From positions 1-5,820 of the forward strand of contig CAYNZH010000065.1 of assembly GCA_964401685.1 (NCBI GenBank): a DNA stretch of 5,820 nucleotides, written 5' to 3'. Below are positions 1 to 5,820 of the stretch, one piece after another (position 1 is the stretch's first letter; the number at the start of each line of letters is the position of its first letter). Both the position numbers and the translations under genes were made by a program. Under the pieces are notes generated by a model that did not search any database, was not told where the DNA came from, and was given only the letters and a program-made list of their open reading frames with translations. This stretch comes from DASRQK01 sp964401685. Its GTDB lineage: Bacteria > Bacteroidota > Bacteroidia > Sphingobacteriales > Sphingobacteriaceae.

Positions 1-1118
1 TCTACGAAAGCCATCCCTCTCACTCCATCCTCTACGGTCGGGAAATCCGCCATTTCAGGACTCGGCTCCAATCCTTGGTTCTGCTGCGCCAAGGTATGGG
101 CAAAATTTCGGTAAATATTTGCAAAGGCCTCGATCAGCCCTTCCGGGTGACCGGATGGCAGGCGCGTGTTTTGGGTTGCAAAGGAGCTTAACGTCCAGGG
201 CTGATCATATTGATTTCCTGGCCTGAAAAGTTGTTGAGGCTGGCCTGCTAACTTTAAAATTAGGTCGTTTGGTTGTTCCTGAGCCCAGGTTAGCCCGCCA
301 TTTTCGCCATAAATCTGTATCTGCAGCGCATTTTCTTCGCCTGCGGAAACCTGCGAGGCAATGAGAACGCCGCTTGCACCGTTGTCAAAACGAAGAAGAA
401 TATTGCCGTCGTCGTCGACCTTCCGACCCGGTACAAAGATATTCAGATCCGCACATATTTGGGTGATTCGCAGGCCACTGATATACTCGGCAAGGTGGGC
501 AGCGTGCGTGCCTATGTCGCCAATGGCTCCCGTTTTTCCGGTTTTTGACGGATCCGTACGCCAACTTGCCTGTTTATTGCCCTCTGCTTCGGAGAGCCTG
601 CTGAGCCATCCCTGTGGGTACTGCACCACGATCTTTCTCACCGCTCCAAGCACGCCCTCTTTAAGCATGGCCCTGGCCTGCTTGACCATGGGATAACCAC
701 TGTAGGTGTGCGTGAGGCAGAGTTGCATCCCCGTATTCTGCACGACCTGCCTTAATTTTAGCGCTTGGGCCAGATCGAAAGTCATCGGTTTTTCCAGCAC
801 CACGTGGAAGCCAGATTCCAGTGCCAATTTTGCTGGAGCATAGTGTATGTGGTTGGGTGTGACAATTGCTACAAAGTCCATGCGTTCACTTTCGGGAAGT
901 GATTTTTCGCTGAGAATCATCGTAGAATAATCACCGTAGACCCGGTCAGCCGGCAAGAACAGCGCGGCTCCTGTCTCGGCCGATATCTCGGGATTTTGGC
1001 TAAAGCAACCGCAGACTAGTTCGATTTGCCCATCCATCTGGGCAGCCATGCGGTGCACGGCACCAATAAATGCCCCCCGGCCGCCACCAATCATGCCCAT
1101 GCGTATTTTTCTTTTCAT
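1..1118 (-). CDS. Gfo/Idh/MocA family NAD(P)-dependent oxidoreductase (3' end cut by window edge)
   Basis: A predicted cytoplasmic dehydrogenase of the Gfo/Idh/MocA family, whose members oxidise or reduce sugars, inositols or related cyclic polyols with NAD(P). The 372 complete codons show an N-terminal Rossmann fold with a glycine-rich loop (GGGRGAFIGA, residues 11-20), a TPNHIH stretch at about 87-92, and the family EKP motif with K110-P111. The C-terminal sheet domain carries DIGTHAAHL (201-209), where D201 and H205 occupy the usual catalytic positions. The reading frame is open to the left edge and stops at a VEDGVRGMAFV stretch, which in relatives lies very near the C-terminus, so I infer only about 15-20 residues are missing. 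The ATG start (1116-1118) gives the standard N-terminus directly before the Rossmann fold. No Shine-Dalgarno is visible; the leader is A/T-rich. It lies 18 bp after the stop of the 1137-1820 gene and may share its transcript. The substrate cannot be read from the sequence. Confidence 0.93.
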   Translation of the reverse strand, partial: MKRKIRMGMIGGGRGAFIGAVHRMAAQMDGQIELVCGCFSQNPEISAETGAALFLPADRVYGDYSTMILSEKSLPESERMDFVAIVTPNHIHYAPAKLALESGFHVVLEKPMTFDLAQALKLRQVVQNTGMQLCLTHTYSGYPMVKQARAMLKEGVLGAVRKIVVQYPQGWLSRLSEAEGNKQASWRTDPSKTGKTGAIGDIGTHAAHLAEYISGLRITQICADLNIFVPGRKVDDDGNILLRFDNGASGVLIASQVSAGEENALQIQIYGENGGLTWAQEQPNDLILKLAGQPQQLFRPGNQYDQPWTLSSFATQNTRLPSGHPEGLIEAFANIYRNFAHTLAQQNQGLEPSPEMADFPTVEDGVRGMAFV

Positions 1119-1136
1119 GATCTAAAACTAAGAATT

Positions 1137-1820
1137 TTAATAGGTTTTTACAAATTTCAGACTTCCAGAATGTTTTCCGGAGGGCAGAAGCCGACCTTCG
1201 AATCCAAGTCTGGCGTATTTCGACCCGTCCGACCAATTCCGGTCTACGTAGGTCATGATGTCGCCGGGGTTGAAATCCCTTTCAAAGGCCTTCAAGAGCT
1301 TGGAAAAGCCGCCGACTACCTGCACGCCTGTCTTAGTACAAAATCTCAGAAGTTCAAAGGAACGATAGTCGTCGTGCTGCCCATACATTCTTCTCCCTCC
1401 GGAGAAGACGGCCACGCCAAGCAATTCACCATGCAAATAAAGACCGTACCGATATTTTCCAGGCAGAGCATAAAGCAAATGGTGTTCAGTCAGAAAGTCC
1501 AGGGCCCGTTTCTTGTCTATTCTGGTTGCAACCGTATGTCGTGCGTGTATTTTTCGCCCCCTTCCAAAGCGCACCAGAAGCCTCCCAAGAATGACATTGG
1601 TCTGGCCGTGGGCACTTTCCGCATCCACGTGGATAGCCTGCGTGTCTGTAGTATAGAATTTTGGTGTGTGCGGGTCTGCGTAATAATAGATGGGATAGGG
1701 GAAATGCCCATTTTTCAGAATCAACACCCCGTTTTGCGTCTTCTCTACTTCGAATTTTAGGCCTAATCTGTCTTCCAATTGAGTCTTGAATGGAAGAAAG
1801 TAAAAATAGATGTTGACCAT
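1137..1820 (-). CDS. Conserved-looking hypothetical protein with GNAT-like C-terminal half
   Basis: I do not recognise a named family. The 227-residue protein has no signal peptide or membrane segment, so it is probably cytoplasmic. The N-terminal part (1-65) is rich in aromatic residues (IYFYFLPF, YPIYYYADP). A basic segment, RFGRGRKIHARH, lies at 84-95. The C-terminal half has alternating strands and helices: a G-LYLHGELLGVAVFSGGR hairpin (126-143), ELLRFC (156-161), a GG-SKLLKAF helix (170-179), then IMTYVDRNWSDGSKYARLGF (188-207). That last order (strand, helix with SKLL, D-R-x-W-S-x-G-x-x-Y-x-x-x-GF) resembles acetyltransferase-fold domains in some phage and homing-endonuclease-associated proteins; this is inference from pattern, not a proven homology. 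The minus frame is preferred over the overlapping plus-strand open frame because it makes a well-folded-looking protein and fits neatly between its neighbours. The start at 1820 is the only early ATG; a downstream TTG within QLEDRLG is an alternative. Confidence 0.75.
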   Translation of the reverse strand: MVNIYFYFLPFKTQLEDRLGLKFEVEKTQNGVLILKNGHFPYPIYYYADPHTPKFYTTDTQAIHVDAESAHGQTNVILGRLLVRFGRGRKIHARHTVATRIDKKRALDFLTEHHLLYALPGKYRYGLYLHGELLGVAVFSGGRRMYGQHDDYRSFELLRFCTKTGVQVVGGFSKLLKAFERDFNPGDIMTYVDRNWSDGSKYARLGFEGRLLPSGKHSGSLKFVKTY

Positions 1821-1868
1821 CCCACAAATATATCAGATATTAGCGATGGAAAAAAATCTAAATTTCAC
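1821..1868. promoter_or_regulatory. Divergent intergenic region between the hypothetical gene and the serine hydrolase gene
   Basis: This 48 bp A/T-rich gap is the only non-coding space between the two oppositely oriented gene blocks, so any proximal promoters for both directions should lie here or reach into the 5' ends of the flanking genes. It has no stem-loop terminator. Read on the plus strand it also contains an eight-codon open frame (ATG at 1846, TGA at 1870-1872) whose stop overlaps the serine hydrolase start as ATGA. No plus-strand TAnnTTTG match was found here. Confidence 0.5.
1825..1832 (-). promoter_or_regulatory. Candidate Bacteroidota -7 promoter element (TATATTTG) for the hypothetical gene
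   Basis: Read on the minus strand the bases are TATATTTG, an exact match to the Bacteroidota primary sigma factor -7 consensus TAnnTTTG. Nineteen bases upstream lies a T-run (TTTT) where TTTG would be expected, so the -33 element is only partial. The element ends four bases before the annotated ATG at 1820, which would give an almost leaderless mRNA or imply a start further downstream. A short motif in A/T-rich DNA can arise by chance. Confidence 0.3.
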
Positions 1869-3671
1869 ATGATAAAGCAGTCCAAAGTATTTTTATCACC
1901 GCTGTTAATGGTGCTCGGAGCGTTCCTTTTGCTTGGCCCGAGAAGTGCAGTGCTCGCGCAGCAGAGCTCCAACAATATTGTTTTACTCAACAATCACCAG
2001 CAGTTATTGCCGCTGAATTCTCTGGATGAGAGGAGTATAGCGCTCGTATCCCAGAGGGACGCGCTTCAACCCCTGCACGAGCGTCTTGAGCGCTACGCGG
2101 GCCTTACCGCCTTTAGGTTCCCGGGTAATGCCGACGGATTTCACCGATTGGATGAGTCGCTGAAGTTGTTTAACACAATTATATTCACCTTGACCGCGGG
2201 CGATACACGCAACGCCAGTGTGCTCAATTTTATAAACCATCAGGCCATAGGCAAGGACGTAATTGTGGTCCTGATTGGGGAGGGTCGTTTTCTTCAGGTT
2301 TTCGATCAGGCCCAATTTCCTATTGTCTGGACACCCGACAACGATACGGAAGCCTTGCAAAACGCGGGCATGTCGGTATTTGGCGGCATAGCTTGCCACG
2401 GGGTTCTTCCTCAGACCTTTTCCCTGCGCTATACCAAGGGTTCGGGTTTTGCAACCGCACAGAGCCGTCTCATGTATGCGCCACAACGTACGACGGGATT
2501 TGACCACGCGCTATTTGCAGACTCCGTGGATGCCATCATGGCCCACGGAATACGTGAAGAGGCGTTCCCGGGCGGTGTGGTCATGGTCGTCAAGGACGGA
2601 AATGTGATTTTTGAAAAAGCCTATGGACATCATACCTACGCAAAGCAGAGACCGACGGTTCTCGGCGATATTTTTGACCTGGCCTCAATCACCAAAATCG
2701 CCGCAACTACTCCTGTAATTATGAAGCTAACCGAGGAAAAGCTCATCAATCTGGACAGCACCATGGGACATTATCTTTGGCAGGCTGCAGCCTCTAACAA
2801 GGCGGGGACCGTACTTAGGGACGTGATGCTTCATGAAGCGGGATTTATACCCTTTATCCCTTTTTACAGGGACTTGAAACCAGACGATATGAGCCGGGAT
2901 TCGTCGGCAGCGTATTCGGTAAAAGTAGCGGACAATGCCTACATTCGCACGGGCTACTATGAGGAAGTCATGTGGCCGATTATGCTCAATTCCCAGCTAA
3001 ATCCTACGGGGAAATATGTCTACAGCGATATTAGCATGTATGTAATGAAGGAAGTCGCAGAGCACCAAACGGGCATCCCAATACAGCAGATGGTTCAGGA
3101 TTATTTTTACAAACCCTTGGGAATGCGTACCGCAGGATTTAACCCCAGAGAACGTTTTGAGAAGTCCCGTATCATTCCCACGGAAGATGATCAGGTGTTC
3201 CGGAAAACGCTGCTCGAGGGTTATGTCCATGATCAAGGTGCCGCGATGGCAGGCGGAATTGCCGGTCACGCAGGCCTTTTCAGCTCGGCCAACGATCTCG
3301 CGATTTATGGGCAGATGCTCCTGAACCGGGGCGAGTATGGCGGAGAACGTTACTTAAAAGGTTCGACGGTGGATCAGTTCACTGCGAAGCAATCTGAAAA
3401 CAGCCGCCGGGGACTTGGCTTTGATCGCAAGGATCCCAACCCCGGGCAGAGCTATCCTTCGGCCTGGACTTCGGATTTTACCTTCGGGCATACCGGCTAC
3501 ACAGGTACCTCGATGTGGGTAGACCCCGAGCAGCGATTGATCTATATTTTCCTATCCAACCGGGTGCATCCCCAAGTAAGTAATAAGCTCAGTAGCCTGG
3601 CCATACGTATGCGTATTTTTGATTCAATTTATCAGGCCCTTGGCCAAAAAGACGAGAAAAATGTCAGATAA
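1869..3671 (+). CDS. Exported serine hydrolase (beta-lactamase fold) with N-terminal GH3 C-terminal-like domain
   Basis: A 600-residue predicted periplasmic or exported hydrolase. Residues 1-30 form a signal peptide (K3, K6, hydrophobic core, AVLA before QQ). Residues 34-200 resemble the C-terminal domain of family 3 glycoside hydrolases: IVLLNNHQQLLPL opens it and VFGGIACHGVLPQTF (170-184) closes it. Residues about 212-590 are a class C beta-lactamase/D,D-peptidase-like domain with S273-I-T-K276 (nucleophile and general base), Y385-S-D387 and H541-T-G543. In Bacteroidota this pair of domains normally follows a GH3 catalytic barrel in a protein of about 1000 residues; the barrel is absent here and the upstream DNA encodes an opposite-strand gene, so this is a shortened form with its own secretion signal. 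The substrate could be peptidoglycan peptides, D-amino-acid peptides or esters. The ATG at 1869 is chosen over an in-frame ATG at 1779 because it starts the signal peptide and avoids overlap with the divergent gene. It overlaps the next gene by 11 bp. Confidence 0.9.
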   Translation: MIKQSKVFLSPLLMVLGAFLLLGPRSAVLAQQSSNNIVLLNNHQQLLPLNSLDERSIALVSQRDALQPLHERLERYAGLTAFRFPGNADGFHRLDESLKLFNTIIFTLTAGDTRNASVLNFINHQAIGKDVIVVLIGEGRFLQVFDQAQFPIVWTPDNDTEALQNAGMSVFGGIACHGVLPQTFSLRYTKGSGFATAQSRLMYAPQRTTGFDHALFADSVDAIMAHGIREEAFPGGVVMVVKDGNVIFEKAYGHHTYAKQRPTVLGDIFDLASITKIAATTPVIMKLTEEKLINLDSTMGHYLWQAAASNKAGTVLRDVMLHEAGFIPFIPFYRDLKPDDMSRDSSAAYSVKVADNAYIRTGYYEEVMWPIMLNSQLNPTGKYVYSDISMYVMKEVAEHQTGIPIQQMVQDYFYKPLGMRTAGFNPRERFEKSRIIPTEDDQVFRKTLLEGYVHDQGAAMAGGIAGHAGLFSSANDLAIYGQMLLNRGEYGGERYLKGSTVDQFTAKQSENSRRGLGFDRKDPNPGQSYPSAWTSDFTFGHTGYTGTSMWVDPEQRLIYIFLSNRVHPQVSNKLSSLAIRMRIFDSIYQALGQKDEKNVR

Positions 3672-4677
3672 AGGCGAATTCCGAAGAAGTTTGAAGAGAG
3701 TGAGCTTTTGGACACTCGCCGTGCTGCTTATGGCGGGCTGTCAGTCCAGTCCGTCTTCCACGGAGACCATTCCCGATGATTTTCACGAGCAAATCCTTGT
3801 TTTCGACGGGCATAACGACGCCCTTTACACCTCGACTATGGCTGGCGAGGACATCGGTCAGTCTCTCAAGTCGGGCCACACCGATTTACCCCGCCTTCGT
3901 GAAGGCGGAGTTGACATCCAAGTCTTTGCCGTTTGGTCGGACGAGTCCGGGGATTTTGCCTATGCCAAACAGCAAATCGAAGGTCTGATGCGTCTGGTTG
4001 ACCAATATCCCGAAGAAATCGCCCTCGCTCGCAGTACCGATGAGATGCGTACGCTGGTCGAACGTGGGAAAATTGCGGCAGTTTTGTCCCTTGAGGGCGG
4101 TCATATGATTGAGAATCGCCTCGACTACCTGGACACCCTATACAACCTGGGGGTCCGATCCATGACCCTGACCTGGAACAACAGTACCGACTGGGCGACT
4201 TCTGCTGCAGATGAGATAATTTCTACCGATTCGATCAAGCATCTCGGACTAACAGATTTTGGTCGAGAAGTGATCAGACGGATGAATAGTCTGGGGATGA
4301 TCGTAGACCTGTCGCATGTCGGTCGCCGCACCTTTTTTGATGTGCTGAAAGTGACCGATAAACCCGTCTGGGTTTCCCACAGCAACAGCGCATCCTTGGC
4401 NNNNNNNNNNNNNNNNNNNNNNNNNNNNNNNNNNNNNNNNNNNNNNNNNNNNNNNNNNNNNNNNNNNNNNNNNNNNNNNNNNNNNNNNNNNNNNNNNNNN
4501 GCTATCGGAAGTGATTTTGACGGAATAGATTCCTCTCCCCTGGGGCTGAGCGACGTAAGGGATTTTCCGGCCTTAACCGACGCCTTGTTGAATAGGGGAT
4601 ATTCCCAGGAGGATGTTCGCAAAATCATGGGTGAGAACCTGTTAAGGCTATTTACTGAGAACGAAAAAGGAGGTTAA
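3661..4677 (+). CDS. Membrane dipeptidase (peptidase family M19), lipoprotein; interrupted by assembly gap
   Basis: A zinc-dependent dipeptidase of the renal dipeptidase family, which cleaves dipeptides including those with a D-residue at the C-terminal position, and in some members beta-lactams of the carbapenem type. The N-terminus is a lipoprotein signal with lipobox MAGC (C27), so it should be lipid-anchored in the envelope. Visible metal-site residues by family alignment are H51-N-D53, E145 (LSLEGG), H219 (VDLSHVG) and H240 (WVSHSN). GSDFDG (283-288, counting the gap as 100 bases) carries the substrate-site Asp. The segment expected to hold the HPRN arginine falls in the gap. The C-terminal RGYSQEDVRKIMGENLLRLF (309-328) is the family signature end. 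The start at 3661 is preferred over an in-frame ATG at 3619, since it directly precedes the signal sequence. The 11 bp overlap with the serine hydrolase suggests translational coupling. Length as written is 338 residues, but the true length depends on the gap. Confidence 0.93.
   Translation: MSDKGEFRRSLKRVSFWTLAVLLMAGCQSSPSSTETIPDDFHEQILVFDGHNDALYTSTMAGEDIGQSLKSGHTDLPRLREGGVDIQVFAVWSDESGDFAYAKQQIEGLMRLVDQYPEEIALARSTDEMRTLVERGKIAAVLSLEGGHMIENRLDYLDTLYNLGVRSMTLTWNNSTDWATSAADEIISTDSIKHLGLTDFGREVIRRMNSLGMIVDLSHVGRRTFFDVLKVTDKPVWVSHSNSASLXXXXXXXXXXXXXXXXXXXXXXXXXXXXXXXXXXAIGSDFDGIDSSPLGLSDVRDFPALTDALLNRGYSQEDVRKIMGENLLRLFTENEKGG
4401..4500. other. Assembly gap: run of 100 N inside the M19 dipeptidase gene
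   Basis: Exactly 100 undetermined bases, the conventional placeholder for a gap of unknown length. The reading frame on either side happens to be kept with 100 bases (codon 247 begins GCN and codon 281 is GCT), but that may be chance. M19 enzymes usually have about 60 or more residues between the HSN motif and GSDFDG, whereas this gap allows only about 34, so the true missing stretch is probably longer. Confidence 0.97.
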
Positions 4678-4691
4678 CGAACGTTCGTTAA
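4674..4691. promoter_or_regulatory. 18 bp perfect palindrome upstream of radA, overlapping the M19 stop codon
   Basis: TTAACGAACGTTCGTTAA reads the same on both strands with no spacer, so it looks more like a site for a dimeric DNA-binding protein than an RNA hairpin terminator: a stem with no loop bases and no following T-run is a poor terminator. It starts one base before the M19 TAA stop and ends 14 bases before the radA ATG. The 14 bp that follow are A/T-rich. No regulator is encoded nearby, and I cannot assign the site to a known family. Confidence 0.5.
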
Positions 4692-4705
4692 TATAAATAA
4701 ATGCA

Positions 4706-5820
4706 ATGGCGAAAGTGAAATCTGCCTATTTCTGTCAATCCTGCGGTTATCAATCCGCAAAGTGGTTGGGTAAATGTCCCTCCTGCGGACAATGGAACAC
4801 CTTGGTCGAAGAGAAAGTCGAGAAAGAGGGTGCTACTGCTTCCGCTTTGCCTGCATGGCGATCGGAAATAGACCCAGGCCGGAAGAGCAATCAAGCCGCC
4901 GTGATCCACGAGATCGTCTATAAGGAAGAGAGCCGGATGCATACCGAAGACCAGGAACTGAACCGTGTTCTCGGTGGAGGAATAGTTCCCGGATCGCTGG
5001 TGCTGATCGGAGGGGAGCCGGGGATAGGAAAGTCCACCCTGATGCTGCAACTCGCCCTGAATATGAAGCAGATCAAAACCTTGTATGTGTCCGGCGAAGA
5101 GAGCGAGCAACAACTCAAAATGCGAGCGGAGAGACTCCAGCAATCCAGTCGGGCCGACTGTTATATTTTGACAGAAACACACCTGCAGGAAATTTTCAAA
5201 CAGACTAGAGAAGTACAGCCCGATTTGGTCATCATCGACTCCATACAGACCCTTTATTCCTCGGAAATAGAATCGGCACCAGGCAGCGTGAGCCAAGTCC
5301 GGGAATGCACCGGCGAACTGCTTCGCTACGCCAAAGAATCGGGAATTCCGGTCTTTCTGGTAGGTCATATTACCAAAGATGGGGCAATAGCCGGTCCCAA
5401 GGTTCTGGAACACATGGTTGACACCGTCATCCAGTTTGAAGGAGACCGCCATCATGCCTATAGAATGCTCCGGGCCACCAAAAATCGTTTTGGGTCGGCG
5501 TCAGAGTTGGGCATTTACGAGATGCTGAGCAATGGTTTGCGCGGCGTGAGCGACCCCTCCGATATTCTGCTCTCCCAGCGGGAACAGTCCATGAGCGGAA
5601 TTGCGATTGCTGCGATGTTGGAAGGCGTCAGGCCGCTCTTGATCGAAGTCCAGGCCCTGGTCAGTACTTCGGCATTTGGCACACCCCAGCGATCATCGAC
5701 CGGATTTGACAGTCGCCGCCTGAATATGCTACTTGCGGTGCTTGAGAAACGCTTTGGATTCAAGCTCAGTATGTTGGATGTCTTTCTCAATATTGCGGGA
5801 GGCTTTAAAGTCGAGGATCC
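4706..5820 (+). CDS. radA: DNA repair protein RadA (3' end cut by window edge)
   Basis: RadA is a cytoplasmic RecA-related ATPase that drives branch migration of recombination intermediates during DNA repair. The 371 complete codons show the full domain order: an N-terminal zinc finger (C10-x2-C13, C24-x2-C27), a RecA-like core with Walker A GEPGIGKST (103-111) and Walker B LVIIDS (174-179), the RadA-specific KNRFG motif (259-263), and a Lon-protease-like C-terminal domain beginning around 285. The family is usually about 450-460 residues, so I infer some 80-90 residues lie beyond the right edge. The ATG at 4706 gives the standard MAKVKSAYFCQSCG start; the ATG at 4701 is in another frame and meets a stop after five codons. 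No Shine-Dalgarno is near the start. The gene lies 28 bp after the M19 stop, with a palindrome between, so it may be co-transcribed or separately controlled. Confidence 0.97.
   Translation, partial: MAKVKSAYFCQSCGYQSAKWLGKCPSCGQWNTLVEEKVEKEGATASALPAWRSEIDPGRKSNQAAVIHEIVYKEESRMHTEDQELNRVLGGGIVPGSLVLIGGEPGIGKSTLMLQLALNMKQIKTLYVSGEESEQQLKMRAERLQQSSRADCYILTETHLQEIFKQTREVQPDLVIIDSIQTLYSSEIESAPGSVSQVRECTGELLRYAKESGIPVFLVGHITKDGAIAGPKVLEHMVDTVIQFEGDRHHAYRMLRATKNRFGSASELGIYEMLSNGLRGVSDPSDILLSQREQSMSGIAIAAMLEGVRPLLIEVQALVSTSAFGTPQRSSTGFDSRRLNMLLAVLEKRFGFKLSMLDVFLNIAGGFKVED

Noticed and set aside
1026..1760. Plus-strand open frame of 244 codons opposite the hypothetical and oxidoreductase genes
   Set aside because: It overlaps the 5' end of the clear oxidoreductase gene and almost all of the minus-strand 227-residue gene. 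Its protein has no recognisable motifs and low-complexity composition, as expected of an antisense shadow.
1779..1868. 30-codon N-terminal extension of the serine hydrolase
   Set aside because: It would put a charged stretch ahead of a good signal peptide and overlap the 5' end of the divergent gene; the ATG at 1869 starts the signal peptide directly.
3619..3660. 14-codon N-terminal extension of the M19 dipeptidase
   Set aside because: It would deepen the overlap with the hydrolase gene and place extra residues before a normal lipoprotein signal that begins at 3661.
4667..4674. Strong Shine-Dalgarno-like AAGGAGGT near the end of the M19 gene
   Set aside because: It is more than 30 bases from the radA ATG with no start codon at proper spacing; it encodes the Lys-Gly-Gly end of the dipeptidase and is most simply coding sequence.
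4674..4691. Palindrome as a rho-independent terminator
   Set aside because: The stem has no loop bases, is only moderately G/C-rich and is not followed by a T-run on either strand, so a protein-binding site is more plausible.
4688..5455. Minus-strand open frame of 255 codons
   Set aside because: It lies wholly opposite radA, whose zinc finger, Walker and KNRFG motifs are unmistakable; the antisense protein has no family features.

Overview
The window looks like chromosomal DNA of a member of the Bacteroidota, probably a free-living or environmental one. I infer this from three things. The serine hydrolase carries part of a GH3/beta-lactamase-fold fusion typical of that phylum. None of the start codons has a convincing Shine-Dalgarno sequence and most have A/T-rich leaders. 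One octamer matches the Bacteroidota -7 promoter consensus (TAnnTTTG). No rRNA, tRNA, CRISPR array, insertion sequence or phage structural gene is visible. The order within the phylum cannot be fixed from this sequence.

Layout. On the minus strand, bases 1-1118 hold a Gfo/Idh/MocA-family NAD(P)-dependent oxidoreductase that runs off the left edge. Just upstream of it in transcription order (1137-1820, minus, 18 bp gap) is a 227-residue conserved-looking protein of unknown function with an acetyltransferase-like C-terminal half. A 48 bp gap (1821-1868) separates it from a divergent plus-strand block. That block holds an exported serine hydrolase (1869-3671), a membrane dipeptidase lipoprotein of family M19 (3661-4677, overlapping its neighbour by 11 bp and interrupted by a 100-N assembly gap at 4401-4500), and the DNA repair ATPase gene radA (4706 to the right edge). 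An 18 bp perfect palindrome (4674-4691) sits across the M19 stop codon, just ahead of radA.

How the genes may work together. The serine hydrolase and the dipeptidase are overlapping, both exported, and both plausibly act on small peptides or cell-wall peptide fragments outside the cytoplasm, so they look like a translationally coupled envelope pair. RadA is a cytoplasmic recombination protein. It may be co-transcribed, but its job is unrelated, and the palindrome could mark a separate control point. The two minus-strand genes are close enough for one transcript but have no obvious shared pathway.

Most notable points: the serine hydrolase is a 'headless' form of the GH3-serine hydrolase fusion, keeping the GH3 C-terminal domain and its own signal peptide but lacking the glycosidase barrel; the palindrome before radA; the uncharacterised 227-residue protein; and a scaffold gap that probably hides more of the M19 active site than its 100 Ns suggest. 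I do not see a convincing new multi-gene defence or mobile system here.
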